Below are positions 33,637 through 44,237 of a stretch of 64,000 nucleotides of DNA, piece after piece. The position numbers and the translations under genes are program-made. The notes beneath the pieces are model-generated. The model did not search any database, was not told where the DNA came from, and saw nothing but the letters and a program-made list of their open reading frames with translations. The stretch comes from Gnetum montanum (taxonomy: Eukaryota > Streptophyta > Gnetopsida > Gnetales > Gnetaceae), in assembly GCA_015680685.1 (NCBI GenBank), contig MNCI01033354.1:1044641-1108640 (forward strand), read 5' to 3'. Numbering within the stretch: the first letter of the stretch is position 1; every line of letters begins with the position of its first letter.

Positions 33637-36048
33637 TGTACCGCCTGAAATCGTCGGTCACCGGCTAGAAGGAAACAGAGACCATGGGATCACAGGACGC
33701 GCATAGAAGACCCTACCTTCACCTGAGGGTGAGCTGGAATGCACGAAGGAAGAGTACCTTGGGTGGTCCGCACGCAGATCAGACAAGGATTTCCCCGAAC
33801 GTATGCTGAAGTGCTATACGCTGGGTTATGTGTAAATGGCGTAACGGGCATAAACGAGAGCGTAAACAGCATAACAGATGCAAACAGGGCATAAACGTAA
33901 ATGAGCGTGAAGAGAACACATGTAAGAAATCAACGTAAACTATAAACAATGATATTACAGAATGAGAGTACAGTGCACCGGTCTAACGCAGTTGTGATGG
34001 AACACAAGGCGGACGAAAAGCCCCGGTGGATGCAGGGATGACTCGGCTGGTTCGCACTGTAGGCGAAGCGTAGAGACTGTGTGCCCAGTGTACAGGACTA
34101 TCCAGCATAAAAGGGTTTTTAGCTCTGGTGCATAACGTAAATGTTCTCTGGTATGCTCTCGGATATTGCCAACCGTCCTTGGATTTAGTGAAAAATTGGG
34201 GTTTTATACAAGGTTTTGACAGTGGACTCGGGTTGGGAGACACGTGGCGCGTTGACTGGGTGCAAGAGATGTTACAACTAGACATCGTATAGCATACCAG
34301 CGTAGAGGATGCTAGCGTAGAGGATGCCAGTGTAAGCGTATAGCATGCCAGCGTAAGCATATAGCATGCCAACGTAAGCCAAAAATGTACCCAACGTATA
34401 CACATGAAAATGCTTCATTTTAAGCTCAAAAATTGATTTTTGGGTGCTTGAGAGCTACTGGGAACCCTGGGAAAGGTTCTGGGGGGTCCAGATGCTCGGC
34501 TCTGGCAAGTTTTGACTCATTTCTAGGGCCTAAAAGTCTCTCTACGCTGGCTACACCCTGGCGTATACGCTGGACGTAGAGGAATGAAAAACCATAATTT
34601 GGAGCCAAAAATTCAATTTTCAAGTACCTGAGACCTATTGGGGACCTTGGGGAAGGTCCTAGGGGGTCCAAACACTCAATTCTGACACGTTTTGACTCAT
34701 TTCTAGGGCCCAAAAGTCTCTCTACGCTAGCTGTACCTTGGCGTATACGCTGGGCGTAGAGGAATGAAAGACCATCATTTGGAGCCCAAAATTTGATTTT
34801 CAAGTGCTTGACACCTATTGAGGACCTTGGGAAAGGTCCTGGGGGGTCCAAACACTTGATTCTGGCACGTTTTGACTCATTTATGGGGCTCGAAAGTCTC
34901 TCTACGCTGGCTGCACCCTAGCGTATATGCTGGGCGTAGAGGAATGAAAGACCATCATTTGGAGCCTAAAATTCAATTTTCAAGTGCCTGAGACCTATTG
35001 GGGACCTTAGGGAAGGTCTTGGGGGGTCTAGATGCTTGATTCTAGCACGTTTTGACTCATTTCTGGGGCCCGAAAGTCTCTCTACGCTGGCTGCACCCTA
35101 GCGTATACGTTGGGCGTAGAGGAATGAAAGACCATCATTTGGAGCCTAAAATTCAATTTTCAAGTGCTTAAGACCTACTGGGGACCTTGTGGAAGGTCCT
35201 GGGGGGTCCAAACACTCGATTCTGGCACATTTTGACTCATTTTTGGGGCCCAAAAATCTCTCTACGCTGGCTGCACCCTGGCATATACGCAGGGCATAGA
35301 GGAATGAAAGACCATCATTTGGAGCCCAAAATTTGATTTTCAAGTGCTTGAGACCTATTGGGGACTTGGGGAAGAGCCTAGGGGGTCCAGACGCTTGATT
35401 CTGGCAAGTTTTGACTCATTTCTGGGGCCCAAAAATCTCTCTACGCTGGCTGCACCCTAGCGTATACGCTGGGCGTAGAGGAATGAAAGACCATCATTTG
35501 GAGCCCAAAATTTGATTTTCAAGTGCCTAAGACCTACTGGGGACCTTGGGGAAGGTCCTGGGGGGTCCAGACACTTGATTCTAGCATGTTTTGACTCATT
35601 TCTGGGGCCCGAAAGTCTCTCTACGCTGGCTGCACCCTGACGTATATGCTGGGCGTAGAGGAATGAAAGACCATCATTTGGAGCCCAAAATTTGATTTTC
35701 AAGTACCTGAGACCTACTGGGGACCTTGGGGAAGGTCCTAGGGGGTTTAGCCACTCCACTTTAGCATTTTTTGATGAGTTTTTGAGCCTCAAAAGTTGTT
35801 GTACGCTGGGCTATACGCTGGCCAGCATATACTTGGTCAAAACCAAGTATTTTGAACCCAAAACTTGAAATTCTTGATGCCAAATGTTGATGTAGTCACC
35901 TGTGGGTCCCAAGGAACTCTCTCTTATTCAAATATGCTCCGTTTGATGCTATTTTTAAGGTTCACAAGTTTCGATCATGCTGGGAAGTATCATGACTTAG
36001 CTTGATTCTTGTCTGAAAGTGCTGGGTCCAAATTTTTGTGGTGTTTCA
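33637..36048 (-). repeat. 3' LTR of element E
   Basis: 2412 bp. The minus strand reads TGAAACACCACAAAAA... and ends GGCGGTACA. U3 holds a tandem array of 180-bp units (34430-35800). The TATA box TGTATAAAAC lies near 34202-34211 (minus), with a G-box ACACGTGGC (34240-34248) about 35 bp upstream. It is longer than the partner LTR by about one repeat unit. Confidence 0.93.
34430..35810 (-). repeat. 180-bp tandem repeat array in the 3' LTR of E
   Basis: Seven units plus one diverged edge unit with a period of 179-180 bp. Anchors TCTCTACGCTGG fall at about 34540, 34720, 34900, 35080, 35260, 35439 and 35618. Most units contain the palindrome GCGTATACGC (for example 34561-34570). Units are 80-95% alike by eye. 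Confidence 0.9.
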
Positions 36049-36065
36049 TTGACCCCTCTTTGTTG
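36049..36065 (-). other. Polypurine tract of element E
   Basis: The minus strand reads CAAAGAGGGGTCAA directly before the LTR start TGAAACACC. It fits the minus orientation given by gag and protease. Confidence 0.55.
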
Positions 36066-37240
36066 ATGCTTGGAGGAATCAACTCGGGAAGCGTCGAAAA
36101 AGAAGTACAAAACACCACGAGCAACTTGGTATCATTATCCTTCAACACTTGGCCAGATGTTATCGCACCGTGTTCAGTAGTACATGGGATTGGGGAAATG
36201 AAGTTTGTAGCTAGATAGGGAAGTGAAAATTGTGGGGATTGGGACCTGATCAAGGGATTGTGCATGGTAAAGGGGATGCTCTGGTGTGTACATGGGTCAT
36301 GCTGATCCATGTCAATAGCCATTATTTAGCAGACTCGGAATCAAGACATGAGATGTGCGTCCTTTGGCAGAACAAGACTCTTGTTTAGTGTTTAAGAGGA
36401 CTTGTTGGTTGCGTGATGATGGGTTGCGTTCTTTGGAGGAACATGCCCCTTGTTTGGTGTTAGAGAGAACCTATTGGTGGAGAGCCAAAGCTGCATAATG
36501 AGATGTTACTTGAGATTTTGAGACATGAGTGTTTGTTTCCAAGACAACTGCCTTCCTGCCTGAGGCTTATGGGAAGTGCCAAGGGTCTTATGGCTCATTT
36601 TTCTCTTTGCTCTTTGCTCTTTACTCTTTCTTTCTTTTTCTTTTTCGATCTTTTTTATTTTTTTTTTCATTTTTTTTTGCTCTTTTTTTATTGTTTTTTT
36701 CTTTTTTTGCTCTTTTTTGTTGTTTTTTTTGTCTCTTTGTTTTTTGGAAAGAGCTTTCTTTCAATTTTTTATTCATGCTCATGTGCCATATTGTGTGTTG
36801 CAGTTGCTTGAGAGTGTCATAGCGTGTAACAGTGTGCTCAAGGTTTTGGGGTGTACTGGGTGTATCTGGGAATTGTAACTAGGTAGGAAAGGGAACAAGA
36901 GTTTTTGGGAACTGGAGAATATATTGGGAATTGGGAATGTACTTTTGAACGGATTGATTAACCTGGTTGCATGCGTTAGAAACAATGTGGCACCTTGTCA
37001 CTATGATGAAGTGTATCGATGTACGAGCACTACTGGGTGTCATCCTGTAAACACAACTCGAAGAAGACAAGAAAACCACAAGTGAATGAGTTAGCGAACA
37101 CTTCAGACATGAATGTGACTGATGCAAATGGAGGCCCTATGTGAAACTTAAGGCAAACAAAATGAGCAACAATAGTGTTGTCAGAGCTAGTGTGATGAAT
37201 GATGCAGTAGGCATTGATGAAGAAATGTCATGAATTATAG
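36066..37240 (-). other. 3' interior of element E, no supported gene
   Basis: It contains a strongly T-rich plus-strand tract at 36600-36775 (A-rich on the coding strand) and otherwise unassigned sequence. Open frames here are short and biased by the tract. This is where RT, RNase H and integrase would be expected, and none is recognisable. Confidence 0.6.
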
Positions 37241-37249
37241 CAGCAGATG

Positions 37250-37960
37250 AATGTGCTAGAAATGATATGGCTAGTTTATAGTCTTAGCGGACTGTCGTGG
37301 GTTAGTTTTATATCATACCCCGTTGGACATTGCCAGTTTATTATCGTAGCAGACAGTACAATGCTAGTTTATAGTCGTGGCGGACTATGAAGAGGCAAGC
37401 TAGTTTATAGTCTTAGTGGACTCTGGTGAATAAGTGTGACAGTTTAGTGTCATGTTGGATAGAGCTCTGTGGTGTCGGTTTACCGTCATGACACCAAGAC
37501 ATTCTGTGGTATCAGTTTTAAGTCATGATGCCAAGACTGCTCTGTGTGGATGCATGCGTATGCGTCTGTATGATCCTGTAAACAAAAGCTACTAGAGAAA
37601 ACAATATTAAATAGCAACTACAGAAAACATGAACTGAAATGCACCAATAAATAGAAAATAATGTGAAACGGTGGTAGTTTAAGGCCTTTTCGGGCCACGT
37701 GTTCTAGTTTAAGGCCTTTTCGGGCCACATGCAAGCACGTAAGCTAGTACAATGCAAACTAAGGTGACGTATGCACAACGAACAAAGGTGAGGAGTGGGT
37801 GGCGGTTAGACGTGTCTTTGGCCNNNNNNNNNNNNNNNNNNNNNNATGCACCAATAAATAGAAAATAATGTGAAACGGTGGTAGTTTAAGGCCTTTTCGG
37901 GCCACGTGTTCTAGTTTAAGGCCTTTTCGGGCCACATGCAAGCACGTAAGCTAGTACAAT
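37250..37960 (-). repeat. Hairpin repeat array of element E
   Basis: Repeated units on the coding strand: AGTCCGCTAAGACTATAAAC (37260-37290 and relatives to 37420), and GGCCCGAAAAGGCC followed by TTAAACTAG at 37675-37715 and 37880-37930. Stems differ while the constant box stays. The array overlaps the 3' end of the protease frame. Confidence 0.6.
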
Positions 37961-38030
37961 GCAAACTAAGGTGACGTATGCACAACGAACAAAGGTGAGG
38001 AGTGGGAGATGGTTAGACGTGTCTTTGGTC
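37639..38030. other. Assembly gap with duplicated flanks
   Basis: 22 N at 37824-37845. The 185 bases before it (37639-37823) and after it (37846-38030) are nearly identical, differing at only a few positions. This looks like overlapping contig ends, or two haplotypes, left unmerged rather than a biological repeat. Confidence 0.8.
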
Positions 38031-38866
38031 GTAGGGGAGTCTTGATTATGTGGTTTTTTCTTAGTCAGACATGGTCTAGGAAGCGTGCTAGTTTGCTCTG
38101 GGAGGCTTTCAGTTTTTACCCCTCGTTCGGGTGTTTTAGCTCTAGGTGTTGTGTTTGTTCTTATGGGTGTTGCTTCAAGAAGCTCCTCTTTCAAGACCTG
38201 TGACATGTCTATGTTGTGGTCAGCTTGAAAGGGAGTGTTGTCACCATGTATAATGACTTGTCCACCTTCGTATGGAAGGCATATTTCTTGATGTATCGGT
38301 GAGGAAATGACTCGTTGTTGTGCTAGCCAAGGTCTACCAAGAATCATGTTGAAACTAGGCATCTCTTCTATGATAGTGAATTCTGCGCTGATGGGGAATT
38401 GTTCTCCTGCCACAAAGGCTAAGTTGATTGTGCCCTTAACTGTGATACATGATCCATTGAAAGATTTTAAACACATGATTTCTGTTGGCATGATCTCATT
38501 TTCCATGCCTAGTTTGTCGATGACGGAGTATAGAACTACGTTTGTTGCTGCACCATCATCAACATGAACTCTGCGAATGGTACATTTCCCAACACGTACA
38601 CTAATCGATAATGGAGCTGTTGTGACTTCTCCTCGTTTAGGGTTACATTTAATTGCATCATCACGAAAGGCTAAGGTGTTTGAACCCAATCCTTGTGGTG
38701 TGTGTTGTGAAATCGTTGCACGGATGGATTTTATGTTAGCAAGAATGTCCTCTGTAATAGGAATGGATGCTAATGTTTGCACTAAGGCTTCGCGATGAGC
38801 CGATGATGTCATGGCCAAATCGTACAAGCTCATGGTTGTGTTCTTTTGTTTGAGCATTTGTTTCAC
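37916..38866 (-). pseudogene. Retropepsin-like protease region of element E (316-codon open frame)
   Basis: The longest open frame in the window. Domains in order: an N-terminal linker, then a retropepsin fold at about residues 90-200. The active site reads VDDGAATNVV, with D-D-G in place of the usual D-(T/S)-G; the second half is MILGRPWLAQQ, a classic flap-proximal motif. A basic C-terminal tail (residues 230-290) runs into the hairpin array. The fold and the GRPWL motif are those of Tat-type Ty3/gypsy proteases. It is open throughout, which suggests younger age than the Athila copies. It lies downstream of gag with one break. Confidence 0.8.
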
Positions 38867-39049
38867 CTGGGCCAGTGTAGCTACAAAGTCTGTGTTGTCT
38901 GTCGTTGTGTTGGTTGCCTCTGTATGGGTTGAGGGCTTGGGCCTGGATTGTTTGGGATTAGAGGTAAGGCCCCCAATGTTCAGTTGTTGTATATTAGGTG
39001 TGTCCTTTTTTTCAGCTGTGGGTATTGTTCGTTGTTCATTGGTCCTCTT

Positions 39050-41291
39050 CTACTGCCATTTGGTAGGCTTATCCATGTTGTTGGCAAGGTTGACTCTTGA
39101 GGGAGGAGAGGTTGAGACGTTTCCTACGATTGGGCTCAGGGTAAGTGAGGGGCCATCGCGTGGTGGCACTTTTATGACAAATGGGAGTTTAGGAGGTGTT
39201 GTGGTTGTTTGACTAGCCTGTTGTGGCACTTTGATGATGAAAGGTTTCTTTGCGGTTGTCGTTAGTGAATTGTGCCAATTTAACGTCTTAACGGACGTTT
39301 GTGGTGGTACTTTAACCACAAAAGGTGTCATTGGTGCTCTAGGTGGCACCTTGATAACGATGGGAGGCCCCTTGCTTGTGGAGGTGGAGGGGATTGTTGC
39401 CTTGCTGGGAGGCACACGAATCACAAAAGGTTGTCGCACAGGTTTAGGCTTACTATCTAGGCTAATGGAGTTTATGACATAGGGGGCATCGTCTGTGCTC
39501 GGTTGATTCAGGGTGTTGATGTTTAGTTGGCCCCGTTCTATCATTGCTTGTAGATCATCCTTTAACACATGACAGGTGTCGGTATTGTGACCAGACATTT
39601 GGTGGTATTAACATAATTGGTCTAACTTGAAATGTCATGGAACTGGGGGCTCATTTGGTGCTGCTAAGGTGGGGTTCCTCAGTAACTCGCAGTACCTATC
39701 ATGTCGACGGCGAGCATTCTCTACTACGTGTTTGTATTGGATTTGCCCAGCTTTAAGGAGTTTCTCTAGTAGTTCTGAAGGTCGTGCAGGTAGCGGTGTG
39801 TACTTAGAGCAATCCTTGCATTGAAAATTGGACCTTAAGGTGGCCCCTGTTGTTGCAGGCGGGTTGGTACTGGTGTTTGTTGTTTTTGTGCTTGCGGCCA
39901 CAATTTTCCTTGTTGCCTTTTGTTTGGCAATGTATTGGTTCTTGTAAGCCACATAGGCGGGGTCATTGCTAGTTTGCACAGCTTGTTCAATGTTCTTGAT
40001 CTGTGTGAACGCTTGGCTCAATGTTTGAGCGCTTAGGTAGTATAGTTTTGACTTAATAAAGTCATTCATGGCTCCCTTCAGAATCGTAAGCAAATACTTT
40101 TCAGGGATGGGCTCATGAAGTTCGTTAAGGGCTGCACTCCATCATTCGATGAACTTTTGCACAAGCTCAAGTGGTGCTTGTTTCACCTGTATCAGAGTGT
40201 CTAGTGTGGCTTCAGGCTTGAGGTTGTACTTAAATCAGGTAACAAACTGATGTAACAGATCCTCTAGAGAGGATATGGAGTTACGAGGCAAGGCTCGGTA
40301 CCAGTCTAAGGCTACGCTCGTTAAGGACATAGCGAATCCTCGCAAGATTGCGTGGGGCCAAGCTTGAAGCAATAGAGTTTCTGATTGAAATGTGACTAAG
40401 TGAGCATTTGGATCTCCCTTCCCATTGTACTTGGTTAACTGGGGCAGTGTGATTCCCTTGGGTAAAGCTAACAGTGGCACTGAAGAGCTAATTGGATTGT
40501 CGTAGTAGAAATCCAGTACTTTAACTTGTTCAATGTTGTCAGCTTTGAGTTGCTTTACCTCATCCGCTAATGCTTGCATCATCTGTTTTGCTTCTGCCCA
40601 CTCTTGAGCGGTAGGCAGATTAGTTGGTTGGGGAGGTTGTTGGGTTGTAATTTGTTGCTGTGGAGCGATGTTCAGAGTTGTGGTTATGGGGTGTGACACG
40701 TTGAAGTGAGTGGGTTATTGAACAAGGGGTATGGTCCCTTGCCTAGCCACAAACTATGGAGTGACACCCTGGATGTGCGGGGCCGATGTAGTAAAAGTGG
40801 CCCCATGTGTTTGCACGGGCGGTATGTACTGGGTGGAGATGGGGGTGGGAAATCTTTGTTGGGGTACTCGTGCTTGTGTGCTCATTGACACTTGGTGAGT
40901 GGTTGTCTATCCCATGCGAGGATGGAGTGATGGGTTCACGTAGGCATAGGGGCTGAGGGTGTGGTACGAATCCTCTGGTTTGGATTATGCCTTGAAGTCA
41001 CCTACATCATGTTGGTTTGGGGCTCCTCAATGGGCCGCCGTGAGTTTTGGCTCCTTGCCAGAAGGAGCTAGGAGATGAGTTTATGCTAAGGTTCAGAAAG
41101 GGGGATGATGTCATATACAGAGGGGACGAATTCGTGACCTCCCATGTATATGTGCTCGAAGTTTCGTTTTGCCTCCTGTTCTATGGTGTCAAGAGGAAGG
41201 TTGGCTTGAATCTTCACACAAATGTAGTTATACTGTTCTTGTGTGAGGATTATGAAGGTACGTGCATTAGAGGTCGGGGATGACTCCATGG
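39050..41291 (-). pseudogene. Gag of element E
   Basis: A start at 41291 (MESSPTSNART) or 40885 (MSTQARVP) is plausible. The capsid domain is open at 40699-40235 (LPKGITLPQLTKYNGKGDP, then ALDWYRALP) and 40093-39635 (LLTILKGAMNDFIKSKLYYL). A zinc-knuckle-like C-YHQMSGHNTDTC lies at about 39625-39565. Pro/Lys-rich repeats of a PFVIKVPP motif (at least six copies) follow at 39500-39130. Stops at a few sites break it. The repeated FVIKVPP peptide is unusual. Confidence 0.8.
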
Positions 41292-41639
41292 TGATGTGTG
41301 ACGGGGCAACGTATGAGCTAGCTAACAAGTGTCGAGTGTGTTTCAGGCTAAGTGTGCAGAGTGTCCGGCATGTGAAACTAAAAATTTTTCTAAGTGTCCT
41401 GCATGTACAGCGTAACCAGGAGAAAATTTAGCTAAGTATGAAATTATGAATCGTATTCGTACGTAGATGGCGATCTCGGGTAAGAGGAAGTCATCTCGAC
41501 ATCGTTATGTTGTGTGTATTGTATGCCTTGGACAGGGTGATCCATGTTGGTGGCCGTTAGTACTTAGACCGGTTTGAAGTAGGTGCGAATCACAGCGAAT
41601 TCGGCTTTGAAACGGGCTCGTTTTGTGTGTTTTTGTTGA

Positions 41640-41970
41640 AAAACACTATAGCGGTACTGTAGCGTTACTATAGCAGCGTAAACACTGTAGCAGTGTAAAA
41701 ACACTATAGCAGCGTAAAATCACTGTAGCAGCGTAAAAGCACTGTAGCAGCGTAGACGCTGGGAATTTGTAAACAAAGTTAGCGTATGGTTAACAGCGTA
41801 GACGCTGGAAGACTTGCAAATGGTGAGTTTTAAATAGGGCATCGTAGACGCTGATCAGTGTAGACGCTGGAAAGTTTACAGGTAAGGCTTTAAACTATAC
41901 AGCATAAATGTTGAGAGGTTTTTGGAAAAAGTCAGCGTGTACTCAACAGCGTAGATGCTGAGAGCTCTGA
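41640..41970 (-). repeat. AGCGTA/ACGCTG repeats in the leader of element E
   Basis: Between the 5' LTR and gag. At least five units resemble CACTGTAGCAGCGTAAAA (41640-41760), followed by AGCGTAGACGCTG inverted repeats (41753-41960). These share the ACGCTG/AGCGT core with the U3 repeat of the same element. No clear primer site is visible next to the LTR at 42015. Confidence 0.7.
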
Positions 41971-42015
41971 GCACAACTAGTTTAAGGCAGAGACCCTCCT
42001 TCTAGCATTAATTTC

Positions 42016-44232
42016 TGTACCGCCTAAAATCGTCAATCATCGGCTAGAAGGAAACAGAGACCGTGGGATCGCAGGATGCGCACAGAAGACCCTACCTTTG
42101 CCTGAGGGTGAGCTGGAATGCACAAAGGCAGAGTACCTTGGGTGGTCCACATGTGGATCAGACAAGGATTTCCCTGAACGTATACCAAAGTGCTATACGT
42201 TGGGTTAGGTGTAAACGGCGTAACGGGCGTAAACGAGAGCGTAAACAGCGTAACAGATGCGAACAGGGCGTAAATGTAAACGAGCATGAACATAACACAT
42301 GTAAGAAATCAGCGTAAACTATAAACAATGATATTACAGAATGAGAGTACAGTGCACCGGTCTAACGCAGTTGTGATGGAACACAATGCGGACGAAAAGC
42401 CCCGGTGGATGCAGGGATGACTCGGTTGGTTCGCACTGTAGGCGGAGTGTAGAGACTGTGTGCCCAGCGTACAGGACTATCCAGCGTAAAAGGGTTTTTA
42501 GCTCTGGTGCGCAGCGTAAATGTTCTCTGGTATGCTCTGGGATATTGCCAACCGTCCTTGGATTTAGTGAAAAATTGGGGTTTTATACAGGGTTTTGATG
42601 GTGGACTCGGGTTGGGAGACACGTAGCACGTTGACCGGGTGCAAGATATGTTACAACTGGACAGCGTATAGCATGCCAGCGTAGAGGATGCCAACGTAAG
42701 CGTATAGCATGCCAACGTAAGCCAAAAATGTACCAAGCGTATACACATGAAATGCTTCATTTTAAGGTTAAAAATTGATTTTTGGGTGCTTGAGAGCTAC
42801 TGGGAACCCTGGGGAAGGTCTTGGAGGGTCCAGATGCTTGGTTCTGGCAAGTTTTGACTCATTTCTAGGGCCCGAAAGTCTCTCTACGCTGGTTACACCT
42901 TGGCGTATACGCTGGGCGTAGAGAAATGAAAGACCATCATTTGGAGCCCAAAATTCAATTTTCAAGTGCCAGAGACCTGCTGGGGACCTTGGGGAAGGTC
43001 CTGGGGGGTCCAGATGCTCGATTCTGGCACGTTTTGACTCATTTCTGGGGCCCAAAAATCTCTCTACGCTAGTTGCACCCTGGGGTATACGCTGGGCGTA
43101 GAGGAATGAGAGACCGTTATTTAGAGCCCAAAATTCAATTTTCAAGTACCTGAGACCTACTAGGGACCTTGGGGAAGGTCCTGGAGGGTCCAGATGCTTG
43201 ATTTTGGCATGTTTTGACTCATTTCTAGGGCCCGAAAGTCTCTCTACGCTGGCGGCACCTTGGCGTATACGCTGGGCGTGGAGGAATGAAATACCATCAT
43301 TTGGAGCTCAAAATTCAATTTTCAAGTGCCTGAGACCTGCTGGGGACCTTGGGGAAGGTTCTGGGGGGTCCAGACGCTCGATTTTGGCACATTTTGACTC
43401 ATTTCTGGGGCCCGAAAATCTCTCTACGCTGGCTGCACCCTGGCGTATACGATGGGCGTAGAGGAATGAAAGACCATCATTTGGAGCCTAAAATTCAATT
43501 TTCAAGTGCCTGAGACCTATTGGGGACCTTGGGTAAGGTCCTAGGGGGTCTAGACGCTCGATTCTAGCACGTTTTGACTCATTTCTGGGGCCCGAAAGTC
43601 TCTCTATGCTGGCTGCACCCTGGCGTATACGCTGGGCATAGAGGAATGAAAGACCATCATTTGGAGCCCAAAATTCGATTTTCAAGTGCCTGAGACCTAC
43701 TGGGGACCTTGGGGAAGGTCCTGGGGGGTCCAAACACTTGATTATGGCACGTTTTGACTCATTTCTGGGGTCCGAAAGTCTCTCTACGCTGGCTGCACCC
43801 TGGCGTATACGCTGGGCGTAGAGGAATGAAAGACCATCATTTGGAGCCCAAAATTCGATTTTCAAGTGCCTGAGACCTACTGGGGACCTTAGTAAAGGTC
43901 TTGGGGGGTCTAGATACTCCACTTTAGCATGTTTTGATGAGTTTTTGAGCCCCGAAGGTTGCTGTACGCTGGGCTATACGCTGGTCAGCGTACACCGAGG
44001 TGTGCCCAGAATATACTTGGTCAAAACAAAGTATTTTGAACCCAAAACTTGAAATTCTTGATGCTGGATGCTGATGTAGTCACCTGTGGGTTCCAAGGAA
44101 CTCTCTCTTATTCAAATATGCTCCGTTTGATGCTATTTTTGAGGTTCACAAGTTTCGGTCATGCTAGGAAGTATCATGACTTAGCTTGATTCTTGTTTGA
44201 AAGTGCTGGGTCTAAATTTTTGTGGTGTTTCA
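42016..44232 (-). repeat. 5' LTR of element E
   Basis: 2217 bp, direct copy of 33637-36048 with TG...CA ends. The 180-bp array (about 42765-43960) has six units plus the edge unit. The G-box is mutated to ACACGTAGC (about 42619-42627). The TATA box TGTATAAAAC is kept near 42582-42592. Confidence 0.93.
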
Positions 44233-44237
44233 GTGAT
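44233..44237. other. Target site duplication GTGAT, right copy
   Basis: It matches 33632-33636 exactly. Confidence 0.9.

Larger units (their letters stand above)
33637..44232 (-). mobile_element. Element E, Tat/Ogre-type element with gag-protease but no pol
   Basis: A 10.6-kb insertion with perfect 5-bp target duplication GTGAT and long LTRs (33637-36048 and 42016-44232) with TG...CA ends. On the minus strand: 5' LTR, repeat-rich leader, gag, protease, hairpin array, T/A-rich tract, polypurine tract and 3' LTR. RT, RNase H and integrase are absent from the 6-kb interior, so it is non-autonomous. Element G at 29995-33040 has a Tat-type RT and may represent a related pol. Confidence 0.93.

Noticed and set aside
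34426-35792. Open minus-strand frames over the 180-bp repeats (also 42768-43922) as a repeat protein
   Set aside because: They lie in U3 of LTRs, are open because the unit is a multiple of three, have no conserved start, and are interrupted differently in the two LTRs.
34430-35810. 180-bp array as a centromeric-type satellite or CRISPR
   Set aside because: It is confined to the two LTRs of E and has no spacers; the array is part of the element.
36503-36878. Three overlapping plus-strand frames giving Phe/Leu-rich membrane-like peptides
   Set aside because: They are translations of a T-rich low-complexity tract in all three frames, antisense to element E.
38009-39482. Plus-strand open frames opposite the E gag-protease (up to 133 codons)
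   Set aside because: They are antisense shadows of the minus-strand frames, with no recognisable domain.
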